54,371 nucleotides of DNA from an uncultured Marinoscillum sp. (GCA_902523065.1 CABYXZ010000008.1:1-54371), one strand, 5' to 3'; counted from the stretch's first letter, positions 25,333-35,810 are shown. The notes: a model not told the origin generated them from the sequence alone. Numbers and translations are program-made.

Positions 25333-27768
25333 ATGATAAAAAAATCTATAATTTTTTTTGTAATTGTATTTGTATCTTTTTTCATATATCAGAAAAAATT
25401 CAAGAACTCTAATTTAGAAATCTGGGATTTAGTTCCAGCAAAATCAGTAATGATTATTGAAATATATGATCCGTTAGATAGATGGAATAAATTCTCTTCG
25501 TCAGTAAATGATGATCAATTTAGGGATTTTAGAAAATTAATAGATAAAAACATATCTGAACTAAATTCCTTTTTGAATAATAAGCTTAATGTTTTGGTAA
25601 ATAATAATAATCTTATTGTGTCTGTATCAAAAACTTCGAAAGAAGACTTTGATTTATTATTTACTTCGAATAGCAAAAATCTAGATTTTCAATATGTTTT
25701 AAAAAAAGCAAAAGATAGTTTGTCATTTGATATTACAACTAGAGATTTTAACGATGAAAAAATCTATGACTTTTCCGACGGAACTAATTTTTTCTCAGTT
25801 GTTGTTCTCAATAATTTTATATCAGTATCTAAAAATACTTTACTTATCGAGGACGTTATCAGGACCTCTCAAAACAAAAACCTAAGTTTTAAAAATATAA
25901 ATCAAGATCTATTTAATCAAGTTATGGTTCAAAATGATTTTGGTAATATTTTTTTAAATTTTAGTGAACTTTCAAATTCATTTGAGAATCATAAATACTT
26001 ATTTGATCAATTGCCAAAAAGTACATTTTTTGACCTTAACCTTAATGAAAATAACTTTTACCTAAGTGGTTTCTCAAATATTTCTGAAGAATATGAAAGT
26101 TCTGTAAAAATTGAAGATAATCAAATGATGAGAATTCTTCCAAATAATACAGTTGTCTTCAATAATTCAATAAAAACAAACCAGAAAAATGAAAAATACG
26201 AAGTTGGTAGACTTTCTTTTCTAAGTAACTACTCAAATGTTACTAATAAAATAATAATTTTTAAAAAAACAGATAACTCAATAATTGAATTAATTAAAAA
26301 TGAAGTTGATGAAAAAGATAAAATAAATAAAATAAAAAATGATTCTATTTATCTGATTCTAAGGGATTTAGAATATGACCATAAAAATCTTTATGTTTTC
26401 GAAGAAGAAAAATATCTATTCATCTCTTCAGAATACAATTCATTAAAAGAATATATTGAATCTAAAAATAACGGAGATTATTGGAGAAAAGACTTGAATT
26501 TTTCAAAATTTTTATCAATTCTGAATAGAAATCAAAACAAAAATATACTAATAAATTTCAAAGAGTTCTTGAAGAATTATCCCTTAATAAGCAATGCTTT
26601 TTCTAAAGAAGTCGACATGCTATCTATACAGCTTAGTGATGTTAATAACAAGTATTATACTACTCTCAATTTTAATTCGAATTCAACAGAATATGATCAA
26701 GTTAATAATAATATGCTCTCTTTCAATGCTGATAATAATCTTATATTAAAACCTCATATTTTCCTTAGTCATGTAAATAACTTGCCTCAAGTAATTATTA
26801 ATGATGAGAATAATTTTGTTTACCATCTTGACAATAAATTGAAAGAAATTTGGAGAGATTCAATAGATTCAGAAATTATATCAGAAATTTTTACAATTGA
26901 TTATTATAACAATAGAAAAAAACAAATCTTATTTGCAACAAAAAATAAAGTTTATTGTTACGACAGGTTAGGAAATATTCTACCAGGTTTTCCAATTAAT
27001 AATCCCCATCCATCACGATATATAGAAGATATTAATGTTATCGATTATGATAATTCAAAAAGATATAGAATATCAATATCATCTGAAAATAAAGCTTTTC
27101 TTATAGATAAATATGGAAAAAACCTAAAAGGATGGGATCCTTTAATCATGGAAGATAGAATAATTCAAGCTCCAAAACATTTTAGACTAAATGGTAAAGA
27201 TTATATTTTGATATCGCTTGAAAATGGAAAGGTTTATTTAAAGAATAGAAGAGGTTTTGATTATGATGGATTTCCTGTGAAATTAGATAATAATATTTCA
27301 GAGGAAATTTATATTGACCTAAGCCAAAATTTTAGAAATTCAAATTTGATTGCTCTTGATAATCTTGGCATAACTTATTTTGTTGGATTAGATGGAAAAA
27401 TTAAAAAACAAAATCAGATTTTCAGGAGAAGCAGAAATTCAAATTTTAAAATGTTGGTCGATCCTCGAAAGAGAAGCTATCAGATATTATCAGTTGATGA
27501 AAACGTCATTTATAATAACGAAAAGACAATGAACTTTAAAAATAACAGAGACTATGATTATCAATTTTATAATTTTGGAGATGGTGATAGTTTTACTATA
27601 ATAACAGATCCTATCAATAAAAAATCATATACTTTTGATACAAATTTTAATACTAAATTCAAAAATATTTCAAACCAAAACAGAATTTCAATTCTCAAGT
27701 CAAAAGGTGTATATAGTCTTTACACAACATTTAATAATACAATATCTGTGATAGAAATAAAAAATTAA
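25333..27768 (+). CDS. Unrecognised large membrane-anchored protein
   Basis: I do not recognise this gene with confidence. From ATG 25333 it gives 811 residues (GTG at 25324 is possible). A single N-terminal membrane helix (IKKSIIFFVIVFVSFFIY) without a clear cleavage site anchors a long periplasmic part that is extremely rich in Asn, Lys, Ile and Ser. Residues about 30-440 recall DUF3352-like proteins (WDLVPAKSVMIIEIYDPLDR at the start). Residues about 480-800 look like repeated beta-strands of a propeller (YDRLGNILPGFPI, DKYGKNLKGWDPL, NRRGFDYDGFPV), a PQQ- or FG-GAP-like rhythm about 60-70 residues apart. It precedes a BNR-propeller gene by 29 bp, probably co-transcribed. Possibly an envelope assembly or binding protein, but this is only inference. 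Confidence 0.7.
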   Translation: MIKKSIIFFVIVFVSFFIYQKKFKNSNLEIWDLVPAKSVMIIEIYDPLDRWNKFSSSVNDDQFRDFRKLIDKNISELNSFLNNKLNVLVNNNNLIVSVSKTSKEDFDLLFTSNSKNLDFQYVLKKAKDSLSFDITTRDFNDEKIYDFSDGTNFFSVVVLNNFISVSKNTLLIEDVIRTSQNKNLSFKNINQDLFNQVMVQNDFGNIFLNFSELSNSFENHKYLFDQLPKSTFFDLNLNENNFYLSGFSNISEEYESSVKIEDNQMMRILPNNTVVFNNSIKTNQKNEKYEVGRLSFLSNYSNVTNKIIIFKKTDNSIIELIKNEVDEKDKINKIKNDSIYLILRDLEYDHKNLYVFEEEKYLFISSEYNSLKEYIESKNNGDYWRKDLNFSKFLSILNRNQNKNILINFKEFLKNYPLISNAFSKEVDMLSIQLSDVNNKYYTTLNFNSNSTEYDQVNNNMLSFNADNNLILKPHIFLSHVNNLPQVIINDENNFVYHLDNKLKEIWRDSIDSEIISEIFTIDYYNNRKKQILFATKNKVYCYDRLGNILPGFPINNPHPSRYIEDINVIDYDNSKRYRISISSENKAFLIDKYGKNLKGWDPLIMEDRIIQAPKHFRLNGKDYILISLENGKVYLKNRRGFDYDGFPVKLDNNISEEIYIDLSQNFRNSNLIALDNLGITYFVGLDGKIKKQNQIFRRSRNSNFKMLVDPRKRSYQILSVDENVIYNNEKTMNFKNNRDYDYQFYNFGDGDSFTIITDPINKKSYTFDTNFNTKFKNISNQNRISILKSKGVYSLYTTFNNTISVIEIKN

Positions 27769-27797
27769 ATATTTTTAAAAAAACTAACTAATAAGCT

Positions 27798-30700
27798 ATG
27801 AAAAACTCATCTGTGTTTCTAATTATATTCTTATTCTTTTTAGTTGATATAAAAGCTCAAAGAAAGAATAAGTCTATCTCACAATCAATTAATTATGAAA
27901 TTCCAAATCTAAACTGGAGATCTATAGGTCCTTACAGAGGCGGCAGGGCCTCATCTGTAACTGGTGTATCTAACTCTGATAATACATATTACTTTGGTGC
28001 AACAGGGGGTGGGATTTGGAAAACAACAGATTCAGGTCAAAATTGGAGAAATATTTCTGATGGTTTCTTTGGGGGTTCAATTGGAGCAATATCAGCAAGT
28101 GAATCAGACCCGAATATATTGTATGTTGGTACTGGTGAAAAAACTGTAAGAGGAAATGTATCTCCGGGATATGGTGGATTTTGGAAATCTGATGATGCTG
28201 GAGAAACTTGGAAAAAAATGAATCTAGATATTGACCAGGTTCAAGTTGGAAGGATTGCAATCCATCCAAAAAATCCTGATATAGTATATATAGCAATAAT
28301 TGGAGACTTATTTAAAGACAGTAATAAACGAGGTGTTTATAAATCAACTGACGGAGGTAAAAGCTGGAGACAAGTCTTATTCTCAAATGAAAGATCAGGA
28401 GCAGTAGATATCTCTATCGATAAAAATAATCCAAGAATAATTTTTGCTTCCACTTGGAATATTAGAAGAACACCTTACAGTTTAGAAAGTGGAGGAGAAG
28501 GTTCTGGATTATGGAAATCTACTGATGGAGGAGAAACGTGGAAAAATATTTCAGATAATGAGGGTTTACCTAGTGGTATTTGGGGAATTAGTGGTGTATC
28601 CGTCTCACCTGTAAATTCGAAGAAAGTTTTTGCTTTGATAGAGAACAAAGAAGGAGGTTTGTTTAGATCTGACGATGGTGGTAGTTCTTGGAAAAAAGTA
28701 AATGAGGATAGAAATTTAAGGCAGAGGGCATGGTATTACACGAGAGTTTATGCTGACACACAAAATGAAAATAGGGTCTATGTTATGAATGTATCCTTCT
28801 GGAGATCAGAGGATGGTGGAAAATCGTTTGACAGATACAGAACCCCACATGGAGATCACCACGACTTATGGATTGATCCTGAAAATAATAAAAGATTAAT
28901 TGTTGCTGATGACGGTGGAGCACAGGTTAGTAGTGATGACGCAAATAATTGGTCCACTTATATGAATCAACCTACTGCCCAGTATTACAGAGTTGCTACT
29001 GATAACAGTTTTCCATACAACATACTGGTTGCCCAACAAGATAATAGTACACAGAGGGTGCCTCATAGAGTAAATTCTGGTGGTATTTCAGAGAGAGATT
29101 GGGAAAGATCTGCAGGTGGTGAAAGTGCTCACTTAGCTGCAAAACCTGACAATCCAGATATTGTATACGGTGGAAGTTATGGAGGTTACCTAACAAGACT
29201 AGACCATTCAACTGGGGAGGTGAGATCTGTTAATGTATGGCCAAATAATCCAATGGGACATGGAGCAGAAGATATGAAGTTCAGGTTTCAATGGAATTTT
29301 CCAATATTCTTCTCTCCCCATGATCCAAATAAACTATATACCACATCAAACAGATTTCATGTGACATACAACGAAGGTGAAAAGTGGGAAGTATTTAGTC
29401 CGGATTTAACAAGAAATGAAAAGGAAAAACTTGGACCATCAGGTGGGCCTATAACTAAAGATAATACTGCAGTTGAATACTATGCAACGATTTTTGCAGC
29501 ATGTGAATCTCCGTACGAGAAAGATTTACTCTGGGCAGCATCAGATGATGGTTTAATTCATTTGTCTAGAGATGGTGGAAAGAATTGGGAAGATGTCACA
29601 CCAGTTAATTCTCCGAAATATCTTATGTGGAACAGTGTTGAGCCAGATCCATTCGTCAAAGGTGGACTTTATGCTGCTGGAACTTTATACAAAACAGGTG
29701 ACTTTCAACCTTACATGTACAAAACTAAAGATTATGGTAAGACCTGGGAAAAAATAACAAATGGTATACCAAATAATCATTTCACCAGAGTATTGAGAGC
29801 AGATCCAAATAAAGAAAAACTTCTCTATGCAGGAACAGAATCAGGTATGTATATTTCATTTGATGATGGAATTTCATGGAATTCGTTTCAACTAAATCTA
29901 CCTCTTGTACCAATAACTGACTTGACAATAAAGAATAACAATTTGATCGCAGCCACTCAAGGTAGATCTCTGTGGCTGATCGATGACTTAACTCCATTAC
30001 ATCAGCTTAATAAAGAGGTGAATAATGCATCAATGAAATTATTTAAACCTATTGACAGCTACAGGATGGGTAGTCCTGGTAGAGGAACTCCAAGAAATGC
30101 TGGAAAAAATCACCATAATGGAGTTGAAGTTTTCTTTAATATTGATGATAAAATATTAGATGAGAATACTTCTGTAACTCTGGAATTTCTTGATAATGAA
30201 AAGAAATTAATTAAAAAGTATGATAACCAATCAGATGAAAATGCTCTAGATATTAATAGTGAAAAAAATTCATTTGTTTGGAACATGAGATACGATGATG
30301 CTAAAGGTTTTGATGGATTAATTATGTGGGCTGCAAGCCTTAGAGGTCCAATTGCTTCGCCTGGTCAGTATTATGTGAAATTAACCGTAAATGAAAAATC
30401 TGAGGAACAATCATTTAACATTTTAAAAGACCCTAGAAGTAATTCTACAGATGAAGATTTAAAAGAACAGTTTGATTTTTTACTTAGTGTTAGAGATAAA
30501 GTTTCTGATATACACCAAACAATAATTGATATAAGATCAAGTAGATCACAACTTATTGATTTAAAAAGCAAAATATCAGATAAATATCCTGACATGGAAA
30601 ATTCAATCAGCGATGTTATATCAAGAATAACCTTAATTGAGGAAAAATTATACCAAACAAAAAATAGAAGTGGTCAGGACCCACTTAACTTCCCTATCAG

Positions 30701-30905
30701 ATTAAATAATAAATTAGCACATCTAACAAGTGTTGCTTCTGTTGGTAATTTTAAACCCACTGATCAAATGTATAATGTAAGAGATGAATTAATTGGACTT
30801 ATTGATAAAGAACTTAAAATGTGGGAGGATATAAAGGAGAATGATTTAGTAAAATTAAATTCCACTATTCTAGAAAATAACATCCAATTAATTACTATTA
30901 ATTAA
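27798..30905 (+). CDS. Secreted BNR/VPS10-type beta-propeller protein, copy 2
   Basis: Exported protein of 1035 residues, paralogue of the protein at 7237-10389. Signal peptide MKNSSVFLIIFLFFLVDIKA followed by QRKN. Asp-box repeats are clear, for example TTDSGQNWRNI, SDDAGETWKKM, STDGGKSWRQV, STDGGETWKNI, SDDGGSSWKKV and TKDYGKTWEKI, covering about residues 60-680. GPYRGGRASSVTG near residue 45 is a well conserved entry segment; the copy 1 counterpart is NIGPAKVSGRIT. The C-terminal region (750-1035) has an Ig-like domain and a helical domain. Often annotated glycosyl hydrolase, but no catalytic residues can be pointed to. Confidence 0.87.
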   Translation: MKNSSVFLIIFLFFLVDIKAQRKNKSISQSINYEIPNLNWRSIGPYRGGRASSVTGVSNSDNTYYFGATGGGIWKTTDSGQNWRNISDGFFGGSIGAISASESDPNILYVGTGEKTVRGNVSPGYGGFWKSDDAGETWKKMNLDIDQVQVGRIAIHPKNPDIVYIAIIGDLFKDSNKRGVYKSTDGGKSWRQVLFSNERSGAVDISIDKNNPRIIFASTWNIRRTPYSLESGGEGSGLWKSTDGGETWKNISDNEGLPSGIWGISGVSVSPVNSKKVFALIENKEGGLFRSDDGGSSWKKVNEDRNLRQRAWYYTRVYADTQNENRVYVMNVSFWRSEDGGKSFDRYRTPHGDHHDLWIDPENNKRLIVADDGGAQVSSDDANNWSTYMNQPTAQYYRVATDNSFPYNILVAQQDNSTQRVPHRVNSGGISERDWERSAGGESAHLAAKPDNPDIVYGGSYGGYLTRLDHSTGEVRSVNVWPNNPMGHGAEDMKFRFQWNFPIFFSPHDPNKLYTTSNRFHVTYNEGEKWEVFSPDLTRNEKEKLGPSGGPITKDNTAVEYYATIFAACESPYEKDLLWAASDDGLIHLSRDGGKNWEDVTPVNSPKYLMWNSVEPDPFVKGGLYAAGTLYKTGDFQPYMYKTKDYGKTWEKITNGIPNNHFTRVLRADPNKEKLLYAGTESGMYISFDDGISWNSFQLNLPLVPITDLTIKNNNLIAATQGRSLWLIDDLTPLHQLNKEVNNASMKLFKPIDSYRMGSPGRGTPRNAGKNHHNGVEVFFNIDDKILDENTSVTLEFLDNEKKLIKKYDNQSDENALDINSEKNSFVWNMRYDDAKGFDGLIMWAASLRGPIASPGQYYVKLTVNEKSEEQSFNILKDPRSNSTDEDLKEQFDFLLSVRDKVSDIHQTIIDIRSSRSQLIDLKSKISDKYPDMENSISDVISRITLIEEKLYQTKNRSGQDPLNFPIRLNNKLAHLTSVASVGNFKPTDQMYNVRDELIGLIDKELKMWEDIKENDLVKLNSTILENNIQLITIN

Positions 30906-30931
30906 ATTCGCCTAGATTTAATTAATGCTTG

Positions 30932-32242
30932 ATGAGTAATATTATTGCAATTGTTGGGAGACCAAATGTTGGTAAATCTACCCTCTTTAATAGATTAGTT
31001 GAAAAAAGAAAAGCCATAATTCATGACGAAAGCGGTGTCACAAGAGATAGACATTACGGTTTATCTGACTGGAATGGAAAAATATTTACAGTAATTGATA
31101 CGGGTGGATACGTTGAAAATTCAAATAATATTTTTGAAAAGAAAATTAAGGAGCAGGTAATATTAGCCCTTAGTGAAGCCTCAGTCATATTATTCATGGT
31201 CGATTGTAAAGATGGCATAACATCATTAGATTATGATTTCTCAAAGATTATTAGGGAGCTTAATAAAGATACAATTCTTGTTGCTAATAAAGCAGACAAT
31301 AATAAACTAGAAATAAATTCTAACGAGTTTTATGAACTTGGTTTAAAAAACACTCCTATGATTCCTATATCTTCAATTAATGGTTCAGGAACTGGAGAAT
31401 TACTTGATTTAGTTTCAAGTAAAATTAATAATGATGATAAACTATCTCAAGTCAATTTACCTAGAATATCAATTCTTGGAAGACCTAATGTCGGAAAGTC
31501 ATCATTTACTAACGCAATCTTAGGTGAAGAAAGAAATATTGTCACTGAGATATCAGGAACGACCAGAGATTCCATTGATACAGAATACAACATGTTTAAT
31601 AAAAACTTCATAATTACTGACACTGCAGGAATAAGAAAAAAATCTAAAGTAAAAGAAAATATTGAATTCTACTCAGTAATGAGATCTATTCAAGCTCTTG
31701 AGAATAGTGATGTTGCTATAATAATGATAGATGCAAAACAGGGTTTTGAAGGACAAGACATGAATATTTTATCACTTGCAGTAAAATATAAAAAAGGTAT
31801 CATAATTATGGTAAATAAGTGGGACCTAATAAAAAAAGATAATAGTTCTCTTAGAGAATATGAGAAAAGTATACAAAATAAAATCAGTCCTTTTTCATAT
31901 ATACCAATAATCTTTTCATCTGTTCTTAAAAAACAAAGGATACTTCAAACACTTGAAAAATCACTAGAAATCTTTGAGAATAGAAAACAAAAAATCTCAA
32001 CTTCTCAACTCAATAATAAGATACTACCTGAAATTCAAAAATATCCTCCCCCATCAACAAAGGGTAAGTACATCAAAATAAAATATATAACTCAATTGCC
32101 AACTAATACCCCTACCTTTGCTTTTTTCTGCAATTTACCTCAATATATAAAAGAGCCTTATAAAAGATTTCTGATGAATAAATTAAGAGATCATTTTACT
32201 CTCGATGGTGTCCCAATATCCTTAGTTTTCAGAAAAAAATAG
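30932..32242 (+). CDS. der: Ribosome biogenesis GTPase Der
   Basis: Essential double GTPase for 50S maturation; 436 residues. First G domain: GRPNVGKSTLFN, DTGGYV, NKAD. Second G domain: GRPNVGKSSFTN, DTAGIRKKSKV, NKWD. A C-terminal KH-like domain ends with LVFRKK. ATG at 30932 chosen over TTG at 30929. A 26-bp gap separates it from the BNR gene and a 34-bp gap from leuS. Confidence 0.97.
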   Translation: MSNIIAIVGRPNVGKSTLFNRLVEKRKAIIHDESGVTRDRHYGLSDWNGKIFTVIDTGGYVENSNNIFEKKIKEQVILALSEASVILFMVDCKDGITSLDYDFSKIIRELNKDTILVANKADNNKLEINSNEFYELGLKNTPMIPISSINGSGTGELLDLVSSKINNDDKLSQVNLPRISILGRPNVGKSSFTNAILGEERNIVTEISGTTRDSIDTEYNMFNKNFIITDTAGIRKKSKVKENIEFYSVMRSIQALENSDVAIIMIDAKQGFEGQDMNILSLAVKYKKGIIIMVNKWDLIKKDNSSLREYEKSIQNKISPFSYIPIIFSSVLKKQRILQTLEKSLEIFENRKQKISTSQLNNKILPEIQKYPPPSTKGKYIKIKYITQLPTNTPTFAFFCNLPQYIKEPYKRFLMNKLRDHFTLDGVPISLVFRKK

Positions 32243-32265
32243 TGCTTAAATAATTAATTAAATAC

Positions 32266-32273
32266 TATTTTTG
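32266..32273 (+). promoter_or_regulatory. Candidate -7 box (TATTTTTG) abutting leuS
   Basis: TATTTTTG matches TAnnTTTG and ends 3 bp before the leuS ATG at 32277, which would imply a leaderless transcript. No -33 TTG at the right spacing (TTA only, 17 bp away). May be chance. Confidence 0.25.
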
Positions 32274-32276
32274 AAT

Positions 32277-34964
32277 ATGAAATATAATTTTGGTAGGATT
32301 GAAAAATACTGGCAAAATTTCTGGGATAAAAACAAAACATTTAAAGCAGAAATTAATAATAAGCCAAAGTATTATGTGATGGATATGTTTCCTTATCCCT
32401 CTGGGTCTGGACTTCATGTTGGTCATCCACTTGGATATATTGCTTCTGATATAATATCTAGATTTAAAAAGTTAAAAGGTTATAATGTATTACATCCTAT
32501 GGGATTCGATTCATTCGGTCTTCCTGCTGAGCAATATGCAATTAAAACTGGTCAACATCCAAAAAAAACAACTGAAGAAAATATTAAAAAATTTAAAGAG
32601 CAATTGAGTCAATTGGGTTTATCATATGATTGGGACAGAGAGGTAAGGACAAGTGATAGTAAATATTATAAGTGGACACAATGGATATTTTTAAAGCTTT
32701 ATGATAGTTATTATAATCACAAAAAAAATAAGGCAGAAAAGATTGAAAAATTAAAGATTCCTCAGGGATTATCTGACGATGAAAAAAGAAAATATATTGA
32801 TTCTAAAAGATTAGCATATATTGATGAAGTTGATGTTAATTGGTGTGAGGAATTAGGAACTGTTCTATCAAATGAAGAAGTAATTGGTGGTGTGAGTGAA
32901 AGAGGAGGTTTTCCAGTTATTAGAAAACCCATGAGACAGTGGGTAATGAGAATTACAGATTATGCAGAAAGACTTCTTGAGGATTTAGATACTCTAGACT
33001 GGCCAGAGTCAATTAAAATATCGCAAAAAAACTGGATTGGTAAATCTTCTGGTGCCGAAATCTCATTTCCAGTACTAGAAAATCAAAAGATTGATGTTTT
33101 CACAACTAGACCTGATACAATTTATGGTGCAACTTATTTAGTTTTAGCACCTGAACATAAACTTGTTAAAAGACTTACAACAGATGAAAATAAAAATGAT
33201 ATAAAAGATTACATTGAAAAAACAGCAAAAAAAAGTGAATTAGAGAGACAGGAAAATGAAAAAAATAAAACAGGTGTTTTTACAGGTTCTTACGCAATTA
33301 ATCCGATATCCAATAATAAGGTGCCGATTTGGATTTCAGATTATGTTTTATCAAGCTACGGAACAGGTGCAATAATGGCAGTTCCTGCACACGATGAGAG
33401 AGACTATGAGTTTGCTTCTAAATTTAACCTCGAGATTAGGCAAGTAATAAGTCATAATACTAATGAGAAATGTTATACCGGTGATGGAAAAATAATAAAC
33501 TCAGATAAATACGATGGCACTGACAATAACGATTTCAAAAAAATAATTACTGATACACTTCAGAGTTTAGATCTTGGTAAAAAAACTATAAATTATAAGT
33601 TAAGAGACTGGATATTTACAAGACAAAGATACTGGGGAGAACCTATACCGATAATACATAATAATGGAAAGCAATATCCAGTAGAAGAAAATGAGTTACC
33701 TATTAAATTACCAGAAGTTGAAAGTTATCTTCCAACTGCAGATGGTTTATCGCCTCTTGCTAGAAGTAAAGAATGGGTAAATATTAAGGTAGGAAATGAT
33801 AATTTTGAAAGAGAAACAAACACAATGCCTCAGTGGGCTGGATCATGCTGGTATTATCTAAGGTATCTTGATCCAAATAACGAAGAAAGTTTTGCTGACG
33901 AAAATAAAATAAAATATTGGATGCCTGTTGACCTATACATTGGAGGAGCAGAACATGCAGTTCTTCATCTTTTATATTCAAGATTTTGGCACAAAGTATT
34001 ATATGATTTAGATCATGTAAATACCTCAGAGCCCTTCAAGAAATTGGTTAATCAGGGCATGATACTTGGTAGATCAAATTTTATTTATAGAATTAAAAAC
34101 ACCAATAAATTCGTTTCACACAACTTAAGAAAAAAATATGAATATACTAAGCTACATGTTGATGTTAATATTGTTGAAAATGATAGGTTAAACATTAAAA
34201 AATTTAAAAATTCCTCGAAAGAATATCAAGACGCAGAGTTTATACTTGAAGAGAATGAATATGTGTGTGGATATGAAACTGAAAAAATGTCTAAGTCAAA
34301 AAGCAATGTTGTAAATCCTGACAGTATAATTAGTGGATATGGTGCAGATACATTAAGAATGTACGAAATGTTTTTAGGGCCACTTGAGCAATCAAAGCCT
34401 TGGAATACAAATGGAATTGAAGGAGTATTTAAATTTTTAAATAAGGTGTGGAATTTATTCCATTTAAATGATCAATTTAATGTCTCTGATAAAAAACCTG
34501 AAAAAAATGAATTAAAAAATCTTCACACAGCCATTAAAAAAATTGAAAATGATATTGAAAGACTTTCAATAAATACCTGTATTAGTCAATTAATGATAAC
34601 AGTTAATGAAATGAGCAGATTGAAATGTAATAAAAGAGAGATTCTTGAACCATTTCTAATTGTCTTATCATCATTTGCTCCTCATCTATCCGAGGAGTTA
34701 TGGTCAAAGTTAGGACATAAGGAAAGTATTTCATTATCCAAATATCCAAAATACAACGATAAATTTTTAGATGAGGATGAATTCGAATATCCAATTATGA
34801 TTAATGGAAAATTGAGAACAAAAATCAAGTTTAGTTTGGAGGCAAATGGAGATGAAGTTAAGAAACAGGTGGTTCAGAATGAAATAGTTTTAAAATGGAT
34901 AAAAAACGAAAATGTCAAAAAAATTATTTTTGTACCTAAAAAAATAATAAATATTGTCATATAA
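32277..34964 (+). CDS. leuS: Leucyl-tRNA synthetase
   Basis: Charges tRNA-Leu. From ATG 32277, 895 residues. The class I HIGH-like motif is PYPSGSGLHVGHPLGY, the CP1 editing domain has FTTRPDTIYGATYLVLAPEH and AVPAHDERDYEFA, WAGSCWYYLRYLDP is the catalytic-domain segment, and the KMSKS loop is EKMSKSKSNVVNPD. Before KMSKS there is an insertion of about 90 residues (MILGRSNFIYRIKNTNKFVS onward), a lineage feature of Bacteroidota LeuS as I recall. The stop lies 4 bp from the convergent SGNH lipoprotein stop. Confidence 0.96.
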   Translation: MKYNFGRIEKYWQNFWDKNKTFKAEINNKPKYYVMDMFPYPSGSGLHVGHPLGYIASDIISRFKKLKGYNVLHPMGFDSFGLPAEQYAIKTGQHPKKTTEENIKKFKEQLSQLGLSYDWDREVRTSDSKYYKWTQWIFLKLYDSYYNHKKNKAEKIEKLKIPQGLSDDEKRKYIDSKRLAYIDEVDVNWCEELGTVLSNEEVIGGVSERGGFPVIRKPMRQWVMRITDYAERLLEDLDTLDWPESIKISQKNWIGKSSGAEISFPVLENQKIDVFTTRPDTIYGATYLVLAPEHKLVKRLTTDENKNDIKDYIEKTAKKSELERQENEKNKTGVFTGSYAINPISNNKVPIWISDYVLSSYGTGAIMAVPAHDERDYEFASKFNLEIRQVISHNTNEKCYTGDGKIINSDKYDGTDNNDFKKIITDTLQSLDLGKKTINYKLRDWIFTRQRYWGEPIPIIHNNGKQYPVEENELPIKLPEVESYLPTADGLSPLARSKEWVNIKVGNDNFERETNTMPQWAGSCWYYLRYLDPNNEESFADENKIKYWMPVDLYIGGAEHAVLHLLYSRFWHKVLYDLDHVNTSEPFKKLVNQGMILGRSNFIYRIKNTNKFVSHNLRKKYEYTKLHVDVNIVENDRLNIKKFKNSSKEYQDAEFILEENEYVCGYETEKMSKSKSNVVNPDSIISGYGADTLRMYEMFLGPLEQSKPWNTNGIEGVFKFLNKVWNLFHLNDQFNVSDKKPEKNELKNLHTAIKKIENDIERLSINTCISQLMITVNEMSRLKCNKREILEPFLIVLSSFAPHLSEELWSKLGHKESISLSKYPKYNDKFLDEDEFEYPIMINGKLRTKIKFSLEANGDEVKKQVVQNEIVLKWIKNENVKKIIFVPKKIINIVI

Positions 34965-34968
34965 TTAT

Positions 34969-35613
34969 TTATATATCAAAATCATTCAATATCCTATCTA
35001 CCCACAAAGAATACATCTCTCTTGAAGGATGTAAACTATCTTCAGCTATTAAATGTTTTTTTTCTTTTGCTTCTCTTGAGATATCGGTTACATCATAAAA
35101 TCTTATATTATATTTTTTAACAATCTTTCTTTTTATCAAATTATACTGATCAATCTCTTTATAAATTTTATCTCTATTTTTAAAACCAAAAGGTGTAACA
35201 CCGTAGTCAGGAATCGATATCACAAAAACTTTACTTCTATCATTTGCATACTGAATTGCTAAATTTAGAAGATACTCAAATTCCTTTTCAAAAATGGATA
35301 TATCATATTCTCTGTACTGATTATTAACACCAATTAGTAAAGAAACATAGTCATATTTATTATTGATATTTAAAGCTTTTAAAGTGTCAATTAACTCTCC
35401 AGTTGTCCATCCAGTTTTTGCTATTATATTAACACTATCGATTTTTTTTAATTGGTTTTTTAATTGGTGAGGATAAGAGTCAATAAGATTTAATGACTCT
35501 GCTATTGTATATGAATCTCCAAGGGCAAGATAGTTGTATCTTTTTTCACTTTTTTCATTGATTTGACAAGAAAGTGCAAGAAAAATGACTATTAAAAAAA
35601 AACTTCTTGTCAT
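34969..35613 (-). CDS. SGNH-family lipoprotein hydrolase
   Basis: Lipoprotein with lipobox LALSC (Cys16) and an SGNH hydrolase fold; 214 residues. Block I is LALGDSYTIAES with Ser34. Block II Gly is in AKTGWTTGEL, block III is LLIGVNNQYR, and block V is EDSLHPSREMY with Asp and His. It is a probable periplasmic or outer-membrane-facing esterase, unrelated in detail to the SGNH protein at 6470. It overlaps the preceding small gene by 4 bp, so it is translationally coupled to it. Confidence 0.87.
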   Translation of the reverse strand: MTRSFFLIVIFLALSCQINEKSEKRYNYLALGDSYTIAESLNLIDSYPHQLKNQLKKIDSVNIIAKTGWTTGELIDTLKALNINNKYDYVSLLIGVNNQYREYDISIFEKEFEYLLNLAIQYANDRSKVFVISIPDYGVTPFGFKNRDKIYKEIDQYNLIKRKIVKKYNIRFYDVTDISREAKEKKHLIAEDSLHPSREMYSLWVDRILNDFDI

Positions 35614-35801
35614 GAAAAAATACGCCTTACAATAATTACCATAACTCCAATTAAAAATATTAAAATAGATAGCTTATTTACTGTGTGCATAGCTTTTAAG
35701 CTGAAGTTAGACTTTTTGTTAGGATCATTTTTTCTGAAGAAATAATTTAAAACCTCAGAAAAATCAAAGTAATACGATATTTTTTTTTGCTTGTTTTTCA
35801 T
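35610..35801 (-). CDS. Small single-helix membrane protein (63 aa), DUF6728-like
   Basis: 63 residues: a soluble N-terminus with YYFDFSEVLNYFFRKND, then SLKAMHTVNKLSILIFLIG leading into one membrane helix (about 43-60) and a short basic tail. The AMHTVNKLSI segment reminds me of the flavobacterial family DUF6728, but I could not check. It lies 9 bp after ispG and overlaps the SGNH lipoprotein gene by 4 bp, so it is probably expressed with both. Confidence 0.65.
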   Translation of the reverse strand: MKNKQKKISYYFDFSEVLNYFFRKNDPNKKSNFSLKAMHTVNKLSILIFLIGVMVIIVRRIFS

Positions 35802-35810
35802 ATTTTTATT

